From Smittium mucronatum (taxonomy: Eukaryota; Kickxellomycota; Harpellomycetes; Harpellales; Legeriomycetaceae), in the NCBI GenBank assembly GCA_001953115.1, contig LSSL01007512.1:1-19038 (forward strand): a stretch of DNA of 19,038 bases, in the 5' to 3' direction. Position numbers and translations under genes: made by a program. A model generated the notes under the pieces. The model worked only from the letters and a program-made list of their open reading frames with translations, ran no database searches and was not told the DNA's origin. Shown here one piece after another: positions 8,506-18,682 of the stretch (its first letter is position 1; every line of letters starts with the position of its first letter).

Positions 8506-9578
8506 TTATTTTTTTTTCTAAAAGGTAATTTATTTATAATATTCAGTTAAAATTTAAATTATGAGTTTGGATGATTCAACCGTAAAAATTTCTTTAAAAT
8601 AGACTCAAAATTATAATGACGGTCTTATTTGGAGTATTAATAAATCAAAAAAAAAATTCTAGTTTTGGAATTATTTTTTTCCCAAAAATTAATTTATTTA
8701 TTGTGTACAAAAATTAAAAATTGGCGTTATGTTAGTTAAAAATAGAGAATTTATGTTCGGATAAAGTGAGAATATTTGGATGAATGTATAATTTTATTTA
8801 TGTAGAATTATTATATTTTTTTCTGTTTTCACTTGAATTTATAAAACCCATAAGGTCTATTTTCTGTGTATTATTTCTGCTACGCGAAAAATAATAATTC
8901 AAAGCCCAAATCAAATAATTTTTCTACAATATTTTGGAACTGAAATCCATTTTAAGACTACATAAAATATCTGGATTTTTATTGCTAATACATAGACAGA
9001 GCCTGTAAATTTATCATTAAATATTTAAATCTCAATGTAACTAAAACAAATTTGATCCAATTTATTTTTTTCCAGTAAAATTTATAAGCAAATTTGGGTT
9101 GAATCACAAAAAATTATTTTTTTATTGATTATAATTTTCAAATATATTCTTAATTTTTATAGTTATAAATTTTGAATATAACGAATAAACCATATTGATA
9201 TATCAATGTATGAAATATAAGATATTTGGGCGGAACTCTAAGTAATTTTAGGTATTGTATTGGTGTGTATATAGTTTTAGATATGTGAGTATATTTTTTA
9301 GATATTTTTGATAAATTTCAATTAATTAATTATATTAAACCTAGATATTATAAAAATAATTAAAACCGATGGCTTCTTGCAAGCTAATTTTAATAAATAT
9401 ATGTAAATATTCTGATAAAAAAATTTTTGATGACTATATAAGATATAATATTTGTTATATAGCTAAACTAATTCATTGAAAAATTGATTATATAGATTGA
9501 ATCAATTCATATATCATTGATCATAATATTTTTTATACAATTTATAATAAATAATCTTTAGGGAAATAAAATAAAAAT
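8506..9578. other. Non-coding AT-rich stretch
   Basis: No gene or RNA is recognised. Small local inverted repeats occur, as expected at this composition, none outstanding. Confidence 0.5.
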
Positions 9579-9612
9579 AAAATGCGTCTAATTTTTTTTA
9601 AAGACGCGTTTT
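9579..9612. repeat. Hairpin with a G+C-rich stem
   Basis: AAAATGCGTCT (9579-9589) pairs with AGACGCGTTTT (9602-9612), 10 of 11 positions plus one G-T pair, around a T-rich loop. In the surrounding AT-rich sequence a GCGTC/GACGC stem stands out. It may be a remnant of an inverted-repeat element; nothing beside it suggests a transcription terminator. Confidence 0.45.
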
Positions 9613-9814
9613 AATTTTTAATATAATAATATAGAAAACATTCTACCAATGGAATTTTTTAGTTGTCCTAATTAAAATAAAAATACGGAACAAATTCAAG
9701 ATTAATATAACCTTTTTCAAAAAGTGATAATATTTTTATTTAATAAAAAACTATCATCATTGGATATATGTTCTTTTCGTATAACTATAATGAATTTTAA
9801 ATGGTTATAAACAA

Positions 9815-10102
9815 TTAAATGATCTTATTTGAACGTTTATTTTTATATTTAAACAATTCAAATAAACTTGTAAGTATTCCGCCCTTTTTCAGAAAAAAAT
9901 ATTTGAATTCTTTATTTTTTATTGGTTTAAAGAAACTAACCAGCAATTCAATAAAGTAATGTTCATTTAAAGATTGATATTTTTTAAAAAATAATCTTAT
10001 CTTTGTCATTACTTTTTTAAAGTCATGAAATTCATTTTGAAAAAGATTCTGTGTGCAACTAACCCTAAAATCAATTGTGAATACGCTCGAATTGACTAGC
10101 AA
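9815..10102 (-). pseudogene. Possible hAT transposase relic (middle region)
   Basis: A 95-codon open frame on the minus strand, beginning at a TTG rather than an ATG. It contains FRVSCTQNLFQNEF, then FKKVMTKIRLFFKKYQSLN, and near the C-terminus GGILTSLFELFKYKNK. In hAT transposases the middle region has, in this order and with similar spacing, RC-x-x-H-x-L-N/Q-L, then K-x-x-x-K-x-R-x-x-x-K-x-x-x-S, then TRW-x-S-x-x-x-ML-x-R-x-x-x-x-K. The Cys is kept, the zinc-binding His reads Gln, and the TRW has become KGG. This is the second-longest open frame in the window and may be just long enough to be non-random. No catalytic residues are covered. The match is suggestive, not proof. Confidence 0.4.
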
Positions 10103-10300
10103 TTACAATTTAGCTGAATTTAATTCGACTAGAGTCATGTTTGAATTATGATTAAATTTATTTACTTTTAATTGATTTTAATTTATTTTTAATTGAATTT
10201 AGTTGCACTTAAGTAAGTTATCATTGAGTTAAATTTAATTGGACATAAAAAGTTTTTTCAGTAATAATAATAAATCGTAATTACAATTAAATATAAAATA
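10103..10300 (+). repeat. TTAATTGAATT-like low-complexity repeat patch
   Basis: Variants of AATTACAATT, TTAATTGAATTTAGTTGCACTT and AATTTAATTGGAC recur several times in about 190 bases, giving an irregular repeat built on TTAATTGAATT. No fixed period was found. It borders the possible hAT relic on its N-terminal side. Confidence 0.4.
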
Positions 10301-10947
10301 TTTTATATCCATCATTTTTATTTCTAAGAAATTATTAGATTCATTTTAGAAATCGTTTTATTATCTTTTTTTAATACTTTTTTAAAATTTAATATAAGTA
10401 TTTTTTACGTATAGAACTATTAAAAATCACTTACGCTTTATTTAATTTTTCAATATTAAAATTATCAATTTATAAATAATAAATAATTTATAATAAAAAA
10501 GTGTTTATTGTAAAACATTTTATTTCAATTATTTTTGGAAAATGAATTAATTAAGAAGGAAAATATTTAAAATAATTACTTATCTGATTTATTTAGATAG
10601 GAAACCCTCTAATTATAGAGAACTAGTTACAAAAAAAATGAAATAAGATAATAAGAATTTAAGCTTTAGCAATAGCAACGGTGCTTTTATTCGATATCAA
10701 ATATTAGCTAATTATAAATACGTTTTTCATTATATTTCATAAATAATAAAAATTCGGTTCTTTGATAGCGAATGGAATGAGAAAAGACGTGAAATATGAA
10801 AAAAACATTATTAGTGAATACTCTTTAGAATAAAAAAAAATGCTATAAATCTTATTTTTAATTTAAAAGGAGGTGGGATTTTTTTTTAGAAATATATAAA
10901 AAATGAACAAGAACAAATTTAAAAAAATCTAAAATAAGCTTGTAAAT
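10301..10947. other. Non-coding AT-rich stretch
   Basis: No gene, RNA or repeat is recognised between the TTAATTGAATT patch and the C/T-rich tract. Confidence 0.5.
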
Positions 10948-11540
10948 CTTTTTAACACGAATTTTTGCAATCCAATTTTTTCAACCGCATTTTCTACATC
11001 CTCTCTTTCTTTTTTTCTTTATATTATTAACGCTCTTTCGTTTTTTAAATCTTTTTATCATTCTTTCGCCCTTCCTTTTATTCCAAATTTCATTTACTAT
11101 ACACTCATTCACACTTAAATTTTTTCAATCATTCTTTTACAAACACTTCTTTATTACTTTTCTTTTAAAACACCCCACTTTTTCACTTTTTTCATTTATG
11201 ATTTCACGCATCTTCATTATTCCTCCATAAATATCACCCTCCTTTTTATAACATTTTTTCAATAAGTCATTTTTTATACCATTTTTTAAAAAAATTTAAC
11301 CCTTTTTTATCAGAATTACCTTTATCATCCACTTTTTCAAAATCTGTTTAATTTTATGATTTTTTTACCCATTCCAATCCAATATTTCATTTCTTTTTGT
11401 AAAATCACCAATTTTTTACCCTTATATTCGCTAAACCTCTTTTACATCTTCCCTTTTATATTCAAACCTTTTTTTTAATCACTTTTTCAATATCAGTTTT
11501 CTTCCATATTTAAATTAACCCCCACTATAATATACAAGTT
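10948..11540. other. Strand-asymmetric C/T tract, almost free of G
   Basis: In the 480 bases 11041-11520 I count 106 C and 10 G on the + strand, a tenfold bias found nowhere else in the window, and T clearly exceeds A. The bias fades into a merely T-rich zone after 11540. The C are scattered singly, in pairs and in short runs, not in a fixed repeat. The complement is A/G-rich and gives short Lys/Glu/Arg-rich frames of about 25 codons, an effect of composition. Possible explanations are a long polypurine-polypyrimidine region able to form unusual DNA structure or R-loops, decayed satellite DNA, or inserted organelle DNA with strand bias. No organelle protein was recognised in any frame. Confidence 0.75.
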
Positions 11541-12149
11541 TTATTGTGATATTTTTTGACCTTCTATTTTATTTTCTCTATTACGCCTACCCTCTGATGA
11601 ATATATTAACATTATACTCATTTTTTTTACAAATAATTTTATAAAAAAATATTTGTATCAAATACAATCCACTTTATTTATTCTTGGCTTTATATTATTT
11701 TCATAAATTTTTATTTATAATTGTTCTGTATTTTTCTATTTTAATTTATTCTATTTTAATTTTTTTACCAATATAAAATTATATTTTAATAACTTATTTT
11801 CCTTTCCAACTTTCGATTAATAAATAAATGATATTTTAGTTGTTTTTTTTAGAGTTTTTTAATATGTTTTTTGATATCCATATCCTATACCATCAACTGC
11901 AATAAAAAATGTTTTTATTTTTATTTTTAAAAATTAATTATTCTATCGAAAATTAATGTTTAATTGTAAAATAATAATATTCAATCAATCAAAAATTTCA
12001 CTTTTTTTTTAAAAATATTCTCATATTTTTTTTAAAAAATGGAATTATTAATAATTACTTTAATAAAATTAAAAAAAATTAAAATTAGTGACTGACTCTA
12101 ATTAGATAATTTTTCCAATAATTTTTTTTAAGGTTCAAAACCCTTGTGC
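11541..12149. other. T-rich non-coding stretch
   Basis: A continuation of the T-rich zone with long T and A runs. No gene, RNA or repeat unit is recognised. The last part may hold the extreme C-terminal remnant or the 3' end of the Tigger-like element, but no terminal repeat was identified. Confidence 0.5.
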
Positions 12150-13544
12150 ATAATTTGAGCCATATTTTCATATCCAATTAAATATAATATTACCTCTTTA
12201 AAAAACGAGCCCCTCTTTCTATAAGGCTTATCATATAATCTATTTTTTCGATTTGGGATATCAGAATTTCTGCACACTCTTTTTTTTCTCTTTTCCTGTT
12301 ATTAGCTTGCCTCATCCGACATCACTGATTTTATTTTAAAGGTATTTTTCATTGCTAATATTGACTGATCTGTTGATATATTCTAAATTGAATTCCTTAA
12401 ATATTAAATTAGAACAAATTTTATACATTACTGCTTTGCATTTGAGATATGATATTTTTATAGGCACATCGCTTATGCTACTTTCAGAAATCCAAGGCAT
12501 TATTTTTTCCTCAAAATTTTTTGCAGTAATGAAGAGGATATTAGTTTCTGAAATACTGAAACTATAATTAATACATTCATTATACTAAAATATTTCCGAA
12601 ATTTTCAATTGAAATATAATCTGTTTATGTATTAGAAATCAGCATAATAAGTTATTTTTTTATATAGTATGTCTCTAATATAGAAATCACTCCCTGTTCC
12701 ATGTATTGAATTAAAAAAATGGTGATTTGCAGAATAAAAATAACTTCAGCTTCATCCAGTAGAAACACCAGAGAATTTGAATAAAAAGATAAATTTTAAA
12801 TTAAGGACATATTCTTGGAATGTAAACTCATTTTTTTGCAGTAATTTTTAAACTCAAATTTAAGATGTATAATGAAACATTTTTTCAATATTTCTTTAGT
12901 AATGTGTTATTTTTTGGATGCTATTCATATTATAGATACTTTTTTTGCCAAAAAAACTTAATTTATTCGGAGTCTCACATGAATACACAACTATGGGATT
13001 CAATTCATAGTCACCTGTAAAATTTTATCCTACAATTAAAGCAAATCTGTCTTTTGATGAGTTTAACCAAGATGCAATATTTTCATTTATTGAAACATAA
13101 GCCCTTGATGGGATCTTTTTCCAATAAAATGATGTTTTTCCAAAATTAAATACCCCTCCCGAGAAAATATTTTAAATTTTTTTTTTTTATATAAAAAATG
13201 AAATTTAAAAAAACTTTCCTTAAACAGAAAATAGTAATTTTTGTTCGTAATTTTACTGGTAAATCTGGAACTTTTTTAGCAGAATTTATATCAAAACTTT
13301 TTGCAATATCAGATAATTTTATATTTTGTGTCGCATTAATCATTCTAAATTTATAAAAAAAATCCAATAACTGCTGAAGAAGTTTTTTTATTATATTTTC
13401 CATTATTAAAATCTTCGAAATTTGAAATATGAATATTTTAACTGTGTATGTAGTGGAGGGAATTATTTTTCTTTTAAATTGGTCTTTTTTCTTACATATA
13501 TCTTCTTTAGAATCCAGAAAAAAATTCGAACTCTTATAAAATGA
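12150..13544 (-). pseudogene. pogo/Tigger-type DDE transposase relic, several frameshifts and stops
   Basis: Tigger/pogo transposases have an N-terminal CENP-B-like DNA-binding part and a DDE_1 catalytic core. Segment 13544-13146 is open for 132 codons, too long for chance here. It holds ICKKKDQFKRKI, TVKIF...ILIMENIIKKL and FRMINATQNIKLSDIAKSFD, matching the DNA-binding tail and the N-I-K-L-S-G-E-A-x-S-A-D region. Segment 13153-12896 has VFNFGKTSFYWKKIPSRAYV, SSKDRFALIVG, an in-frame TAA (13025-13027), and TGDYELNPIVVYSCETP. The first catalytic pair DE reads GK. Near 12880-12797 is FEFKNYCKKMSLHSK. Segment 12780-12652 has SLVFLLDEAEVIF and IQYMEQGVISILETYY: the second Asp is kept and the third reads Glu. 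About 10-13 residues between them are missing. C-terminal pieces continue: ALDF-stop-K...KRCAYKNIISQMQSSNV near 12440-12500 and AEILISQIEKIDYM near 12250. The element is dead. Terminal repeats and TA duplications were not found. Confidence 0.88.
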
Positions 13545-13763
13545 TCATCCACTACTGTAATAGAATATTTTTTCATCTGTTTTTCTTGAATTATCGGAGT
13601 TATTAACTATATAACTCGGATTGATTTAGATTAATTTAACTTTTTTTACATCTTAAGAAGAATATTTCTAAATTTTCAACATATACAAATTTTCTATATT
13701 TTCCGAGGTATTTAATTTACTTTTTTTCCTCTTAAGTTAAACATCACTAATTTTTTTGGAGGT
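13545..13763. other. Stretch upstream of the Tigger relic
   Basis: This should contain the start of the transposase and one terminal inverted repeat if the element were complete. I see neither an ATG-led helix-turn-helix segment nor a repeat matching the 12.0-12.2 kb side, so the element is truncated or too eroded. Confidence 0.35.
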
Positions 13764-13775
13764 GGGGGGGGGGGG
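13764..13775 (+). repeat. G12 homopolymer
   Basis: Twelve consecutive G preceded by GGAGGT, giving a potential G-quadruplex. It is the longest G run in the window and lies about 220 bases beyond the 5' side of the Tigger relic. Confidence 0.9.
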
Positions 13776-15139
13776 TTAATTATGACCATAGATATAAATT
13801 ATCTTGAGTAAAAATCTTTTTTTGAACAGATCACTATTAAAACCAAAAATAATCATTTAAAATGATTGAAGAACACCGGTTATAAGATATGAGAAAGTTA
13901 TGGATTCAATAAAAAAAATTAACGGAACAATAATTTTTGCGAAATCTCAAAATTTGGGTTAATCAAGGATTATCTGTAATATTCTTTAATTATGATGGAC
14001 TTTTCTTGTTATTATTACCGCTTTCTTTTTTTTTAAAAAAAAATAATCATATCCGCATCAATTATATAAATACTACAACAATTTGTAAAATAAGAACTAT
14101 ACTTACCGTATTTTTATACTTTTTTAAAAATATATATTAATATTTCATATAAGTAAACCTATTTTTTTCTTTTTCGATGATTATTGAAACCTTTGACAAG
14201 TTTTATTATAAATATATAACCAAACTATTTTTTTTTGGATTTATTATTAAAATTTTCTCTTCAACTAAATGTTTCTCATTTTACACAAAAAATATGCCGA
14301 TCAATTTTTTAACTAAAAAATTTGGTTTTAAAATTATCCATATTTAACACACTTGCTTATTTAGGAGACAGTTTATTTAATGGGCTATATCTCCTTCAAG
14401 ATAAATAATTGTTTATGATGGGATGTAATGATTTCTGGTATTTTTTAACACTCCTATTTAAAAAAATTCAAGAATTAATGGTATAACCCTCTAAAAAGAA
14501 TATTTTTTTGCTCTGCGAGTAAATAAAAACACCATCATAACAAAAATATCTAGAAATAAAGTAATTTCAATACTAAAATTCCACATTATCACTTTTTATC
14601 TAAAACTTTGTATTTCCTGATGAAATTTTTACAATATTTATTAAAAAGCTCTCTATTAAAAACCTTATTTATCTTATATAAGTTGGATTTGATTTTTTCT
14701 GCAATCCTGAGAGAATTTTTTAAAAAATTTTAATTGGTTTTTCAAATAGTTTATATTAAGATTTTAATTCCTATTGCACTTTTTTTTTGAATTATTTTAT
14801 TAAACTGATGTTTCTGGGTTAAGATGGTCGTTCGTTATATTCACTTAATTTTTTTCTCCAAAATTTTTGAATCTTTCCAAATATCGACAAAAAGTACTCT
14901 CTTTTTTCTTTCTAGATTAAAAATAACATTAAATTTTTATACGTTATTAACATTTATTTTTGTAACTAAAATTTGGTATCATAAATTATTAATACCAAAA
15001 ATATCATCAAATTTATATTTCGTGCTACGAAGATTATATTTGAAACTTTCTTAATACTAGAAAGTAAATTAATTTAATTTTTATTTATATAGTCATCTAA
15101 TATTATTTCAGTAGTCTTATTCTAACTGATTATAATACC
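13776..15139. other. Stretch without a recognised gene
   Basis: AT-rich sequence. Two + strand frames of 67 and 76 codons (13937-14140, starting at a TTG, and 14824-15054) are Phe/Leu/Ile/Lys-rich, have no motif and fall within chance length for this composition. I do not regard them as genes. Confidence 0.5.
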
Positions 15140-15504
15140 CCCACTAAATTTTCTCAATAAAAATAGTTACCGAGCCCCATTTTTGTTTTTTTTTATCGAA
15201 TAGATATCGGTGAATACATCTTATTATTTTAGTATCAAATTCTTTATAATAAACGATGATTTTGATTTTTTGAGGTTATTTAATCCCACAATAGAATATG
15301 ACACTTCATCGGCAAGACTCACAAATTCTTGGATTTTCAAAAAATTATGTATTGTTGCACTTAGTAGATGATTTTTTTTTTTTTGAATCTTGAAAGCATA
15401 ATTTCTACGGATTCATAACCGTTTTTAGACACAGTACTGTTTTTTTCAACACTTTTTAATAAAATAAAATAAAATACTTTATTTAATTTTTCTGTAAGTT
15501 TCAT
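15140..15504 (-). pseudogene. hAT transposase relic (C-terminal catalytic half), frameshifted in a poly-A run
   Basis: Minus-strand frame 15504-15361 (ATG, 47 codons) ends with NGYESVEIMLSRFKKKK. In hAT transposases this position reads TRW-x-S-x-x-x-ML-x-R-F-x-x-x-K. A run of thirteen A (complement of 15371-15383) lies at the break. Shifting frame there opens 15385-15224 with HLLSATIHNFLKI, then FVSLADEVSYSIVGLNNLKK, matching the helix block L-T-D-E-x-x-x-x-I-x-x-x-L-x-x-L-K-x-A-T. After two stops the piece DVFTDIYSIKKNK and GLGNYF (15220-15150) fits the following L-x-x-x-I-x-x-R-R-x-x-x-L segment. Order and spacing agree with the family over about 110 residues. Homopolymer slippage explains the first break. 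The dimerisation domain (ERxFS) was not found. No target-site duplication or terminal repeats were located. Confidence 0.55.
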
Positions 15505-16213
15505 ATCTTCCTAAGCTCATAACTATTCCCATTTTTTTAATACTTTTCGGTTCAATAATTCATGTTTCAATAATGGTAAAAATTTAAAATTTTATCTTCA
15601 AAATTACATAAATAATAAGGCGCCCAGATTCTAATTTAAACAAAACTTTTGAATTTTGAATTTTTTTATATCTATAAAATATAATATTGGGCTTTTATTA
15701 TAAATTTGGTTTATTTTTAATTAAGTGATATTTATTTCAAAAAATTGCAGATAAAAATTATGCGTTTTCGTTATTTAAACACTAAAATTGGGGTAAATCA
15801 CTAAATTTTTAATATAAATAATTTTTCGAAGAATTATATTCGATTTATCTGTTTAAATATTCAATATACAAATTTAAATGCTGGGAAATCAAGTTATTTT
15901 TACAATTTTCACGCAAAAATTAATTTTTCACAAAATTTTTTAAAAGGAGTGAAATAAGAATTTCAATTTCAATTCATTTGGTAAAAAAAACTAACATAAA
16001 AAGCTACTAAGTTTTTTTTTCGGTGAAAAAAATAGCCTAAATTTGCTTTAAACACTGTTTGTGGTATTTTAAATCTGTATTATTTTATAAAAAGTAGGAA
16101 TGCATCCTAATTAGCCAATATTGCCGTTCTTTAATTATCTGTAAAATAATTTGAAAACCAAGATCCGCAGAAAATATATAAATCTTTTCATAACTTTTTT
16201 TGAAATTTAGTAT
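15505..16213. other. Non-coding AT-rich stretch
   Basis: The N-terminal part of the hAT relic should lie here on the minus strand, but no BED finger or RCxxH motif is legible. No other gene, RNA or repeat is recognised. Confidence 0.4.
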
Positions 16214-16327
16214 TGATCTACTAATTTCGGAGTAATTTTTTTTTTTTTTTGAAGGAGTCGGTTTTAAATTGTATTATTAGAAATTACTCTTTTTCTTTTT
16301 CTTTTTTTTACCGATGGTAGTAGATCA
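16214..16327. repeat. Inverted repeat with a pyrimidine tract inserted in one arm
   Basis: TGATCTACTA (16214-16223), CGG (16228-16230) and AGTAATTT (16231-16238) reappear as complements in AAATTACT (16281-16288), CCG (16311-16313) and TAGTAGATCA (16318-16327). The right arm differs by about 22 extra bases of CTTTTTCTTTTTC type between the matched blocks. The left arm is followed by a long T run. This looks like an old palindromic element disturbed by growth of simple sequence. Confidence 0.6.
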
Positions 16328-17564
16328 GTTCAAATTTTTCGCTGCACTTCAAGTAATATCATATGTGCTGAGATTTATATTTCTTGTGTAAATTTATGCA
16401 AGAAAAAATTGGATATTTATTTAAATCCATTATTATTTTCTCTTTCGCCGTTGCCAAATTACATAAAACGTGTGTCATTTTCTAGAAATCCAAAAAATAG
16501 CTTTAAAGGATTATTTCGCTTGTCATAATCTTATAACTCCAAAAGAATCAATAAGAAAATATAGTGAATGTAGAGTGTTTGACAACACACAATTATTTAT
16601 AAATTATAATCTGCAAAATTTTCTTAATTAAAAAGTGGGATATAAAAAAATATATTCTTTTTTACCAACATTATTTAGCTTTGACATTATATTACCAAAG
16701 AACTCAAAGCAATATTGTTTATTTTATAGTTACGTTATTTAGGTCTAATTTTTCCATAATATAATTACAGAGAAAATTATTGATAGAAGAAAAAGGGGCA
16801 TTAGTTATAAAGCTAATTTTTTTGACTTAGTTAAATATTTTTTGTTAATATTTCAAGTAAATTCTGGATCTGTGGATTTAACTTCAATTTTAATATGAAA
16901 AAATTACTTGATAATAGAAATTATTTTTCACAAAAAAATCTCTTTGTTCGAATAATAATACTTTTCATTTAATATTTTTTAGAGTTATCCAGATATTTTA
17001 AGGGTTAAATTTCCCTATCCATGTTATATCACAATAAATTGGCGAGAAAAGTTTTATACTCGAAATTTTGCAGTATCAAAAAAATTATGGTGAATTATCA
17101 TAATCCATGAATTGAAAATTGAATTGAATTCTTCTTTTTCGGCTTCATTTTTTATACCATTCAAATCACATTGAATTGAATCTGTATTTTTATTTTGTAG
17201 AATACAAAAAATTAATAAACCAAATTGTTGATCCAAAAACATGGCCTTGAAAATTTTATATTTCATCTTTTTGTTAAATTAACTTATTTTAGTAAATTTT
17301 TTTATCCATGATATCAGTTTCTAATTCTTGAAATATTTTGTTATTTTCAAGGTAACTCACAGCAATTTTCGCACATATTGATTATGACTTTGTTCTCCAG
17401 CTTAACAAAGCCATTTTTATTGGATTATACTGGATGATTATTTGAAAAATGTGCCTTATAATAATTATAAAAGGGAAAAATAAATTTTTTTAATTGGGGT
17501 TTCAACTAAATTTTTTTTTACAGTAGTATTATGTATATTTGATTTTTTTTAAAACAGTTTTTTC
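16328..17564. other. Stretch without a confident gene
   Basis: Several short open segments look better mixed than background. On the minus strand 16478-16359 has 39 codons, MTHVLCNLATAKEKIIMDLN. On the + strand 16755-16904 includes IIDRRKRGISYKANFFDLVK. On the minus strand 17266-17054 has 70 codons, with FCILQNKNTDSIQCDLNGIK, vaguely like the F-x-L-L-x-N-K-x-x-x-T/S stretch of some MULE transposases. All are within chance length and none has enough motif to be called. A copy of the 14-base word GCAATTTTCGCACA lies at 17362-17375. Confidence 0.4.
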
Positions 17565-17675
17565 TCATAAAATTGATATCTCCCGAAATTTCTTGATCGA
17601 ATTGTTTGAAAATGGTTGCATAATTCTAATCAACCACTGAAATAAACTACTTAAAATAAATATACTTAATAACAT
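17565..17675 (-). pseudogene. Possible hAT transposase N-terminal fragment
   Basis: A 36-codon minus-strand frame (ATG at 17675) contains FQWLIRIMQPFSNNSIKKFR followed by EISIL and a stop. hAT transposases have, just after the BED zinc finger, a conserved L-x-x-W-I-x-x-x-x-x-PFS-x-V-x-x-x-x-F-R-x-x-I/L stretch, which this resembles. About 55 codons further, near 17414, the string MALLSWRTKS could be a worn form of the next hAT block, A-L-T-x-D-x-W-T-S, and that spacing is right. Both matches are short. If real, this is a different copy from the relic at 15140-15504, because it lies upstream of it on the same strand but about 2 kb away. The call is tentative. Confidence 0.32.
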
Positions 17676-18682
17676 GATCTTTTTTCAATATTTGGTTTTA
17701 ATTTATGCAAAACTAAACCCTACTTTTTCTTTCATTTCTTTCATCTTTTTTCAAAAATAAATTTTTTTAAAAAAATCAAATAAAAAAATGCCAATAAAAA
17801 CGAGAAAACTATTTATACTTACCTATTAGATAATTCGAAAAATTTCCGGAAATTAGAGGCCCAATTATTTATTTTCAATTTTCGTGCATATAATCCCAAA
17901 ATAAATAATAAAAAATAAAATTTACATTATTAAGCCCAAAAAAGAGTAAAGCTATTAAAATTCACGTAAAAAAAAACTAGATGTGAAAGAAGGATTCTAA
18001 TTTTTCTTCCTTAATTTATTGGATTTTTCAAATTTTATCCATTTTATTGAGCAATTAATGAAAACCCCGCATTTAATTATAGCCGAACAATGCTCATAAT
18101 CATTAAAGTTAAAGCAAGTTATAAATTATAAAAAAATCAACAATTATTTGCCTAGTGCAAAGCTCTATAAAGAAAATATGCGATTTATTTTTATAATATT
18201 TTAGAATATAAATCTATAGACCAAAATAAATATGAAAAGTTCAAGAGTGATTTTTAAAAAAGAAGAAAAAATCCAATAATTCGCAAATTTAAAAAAACCA
18301 TGGATAAAATTTTAGTGAGTAAAAAAGAATATCAATATAACTTTTCCCGAAAATACTAAATTTTAGACTAATAATGACAGAAACTAAAATTTCAGTACTT
18401 TTATGCAAAATGACACAAAATTTAGCAAATTTGCACAATATTAATTTTTTGGAACATATAATTTATGTTTTTCAGCCATAAGCTAACTATAATGGTGATT
18501 TTTGTACAGTTCGTATTTAAGCGTGTTTAGAGTTGAACATCGTATTATATCCGAGTTTTTTTTTTTGTATTAATGAGTAACCAAATAGGTTTTGTAAAGC
18601 TTCTAATTTTATAACAGAAATTTTCATCTGATACTCTTTCATGAGTAATGATTAAAAGGGTATACAGATATTGCTAAGATAT
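17676..18682. other. Non-coding AT-rich stretch
   Basis: No gene, RNA or clear repeat is recognised. Words such as TTTAGCAAATTTGCACAA (about 18420-18437) resemble the TGTGCGAAAA-type repeat only loosely. Confidence 0.5.

Noticed and set aside
11221..11245. On the minus strand, AAGGAGGGTGAT followed by ATG looks like a bacterial ribosome-binding site and start.
   Set aside because: It lies in the purine-rich strand of the C/T tract, where AGG words are common by composition, and the frames after it stop within about 26 codons. Nothing else suggests bacterial DNA.
12484..12486. A TGA sits where the Tigger family has Trp, hinting at a TGA=Trp genetic code.
   Set aside because: TAA and TAG stops and frameshifts also interrupt this relic and TGG is used for Trp elsewhere in it, so TGG to TGA decay is simpler.
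12352..12567. A 71-codon + strand frame.
   Set aside because: It is antisense to the C-terminal part of the Tigger relic and has no motif of its own.
13937..14140. A 67-codon + strand frame starting at TTG.
   Set aside because: Phe/Leu/Lys/Asn-rich with no motif, and of a length expected by chance at this base content.
14824..15054. A 76-codon + strand frame with hydrophobic stretches.
   Set aside because: The hydrophobicity follows from T-rich codons; no membrane-protein family motif or start context supports it.
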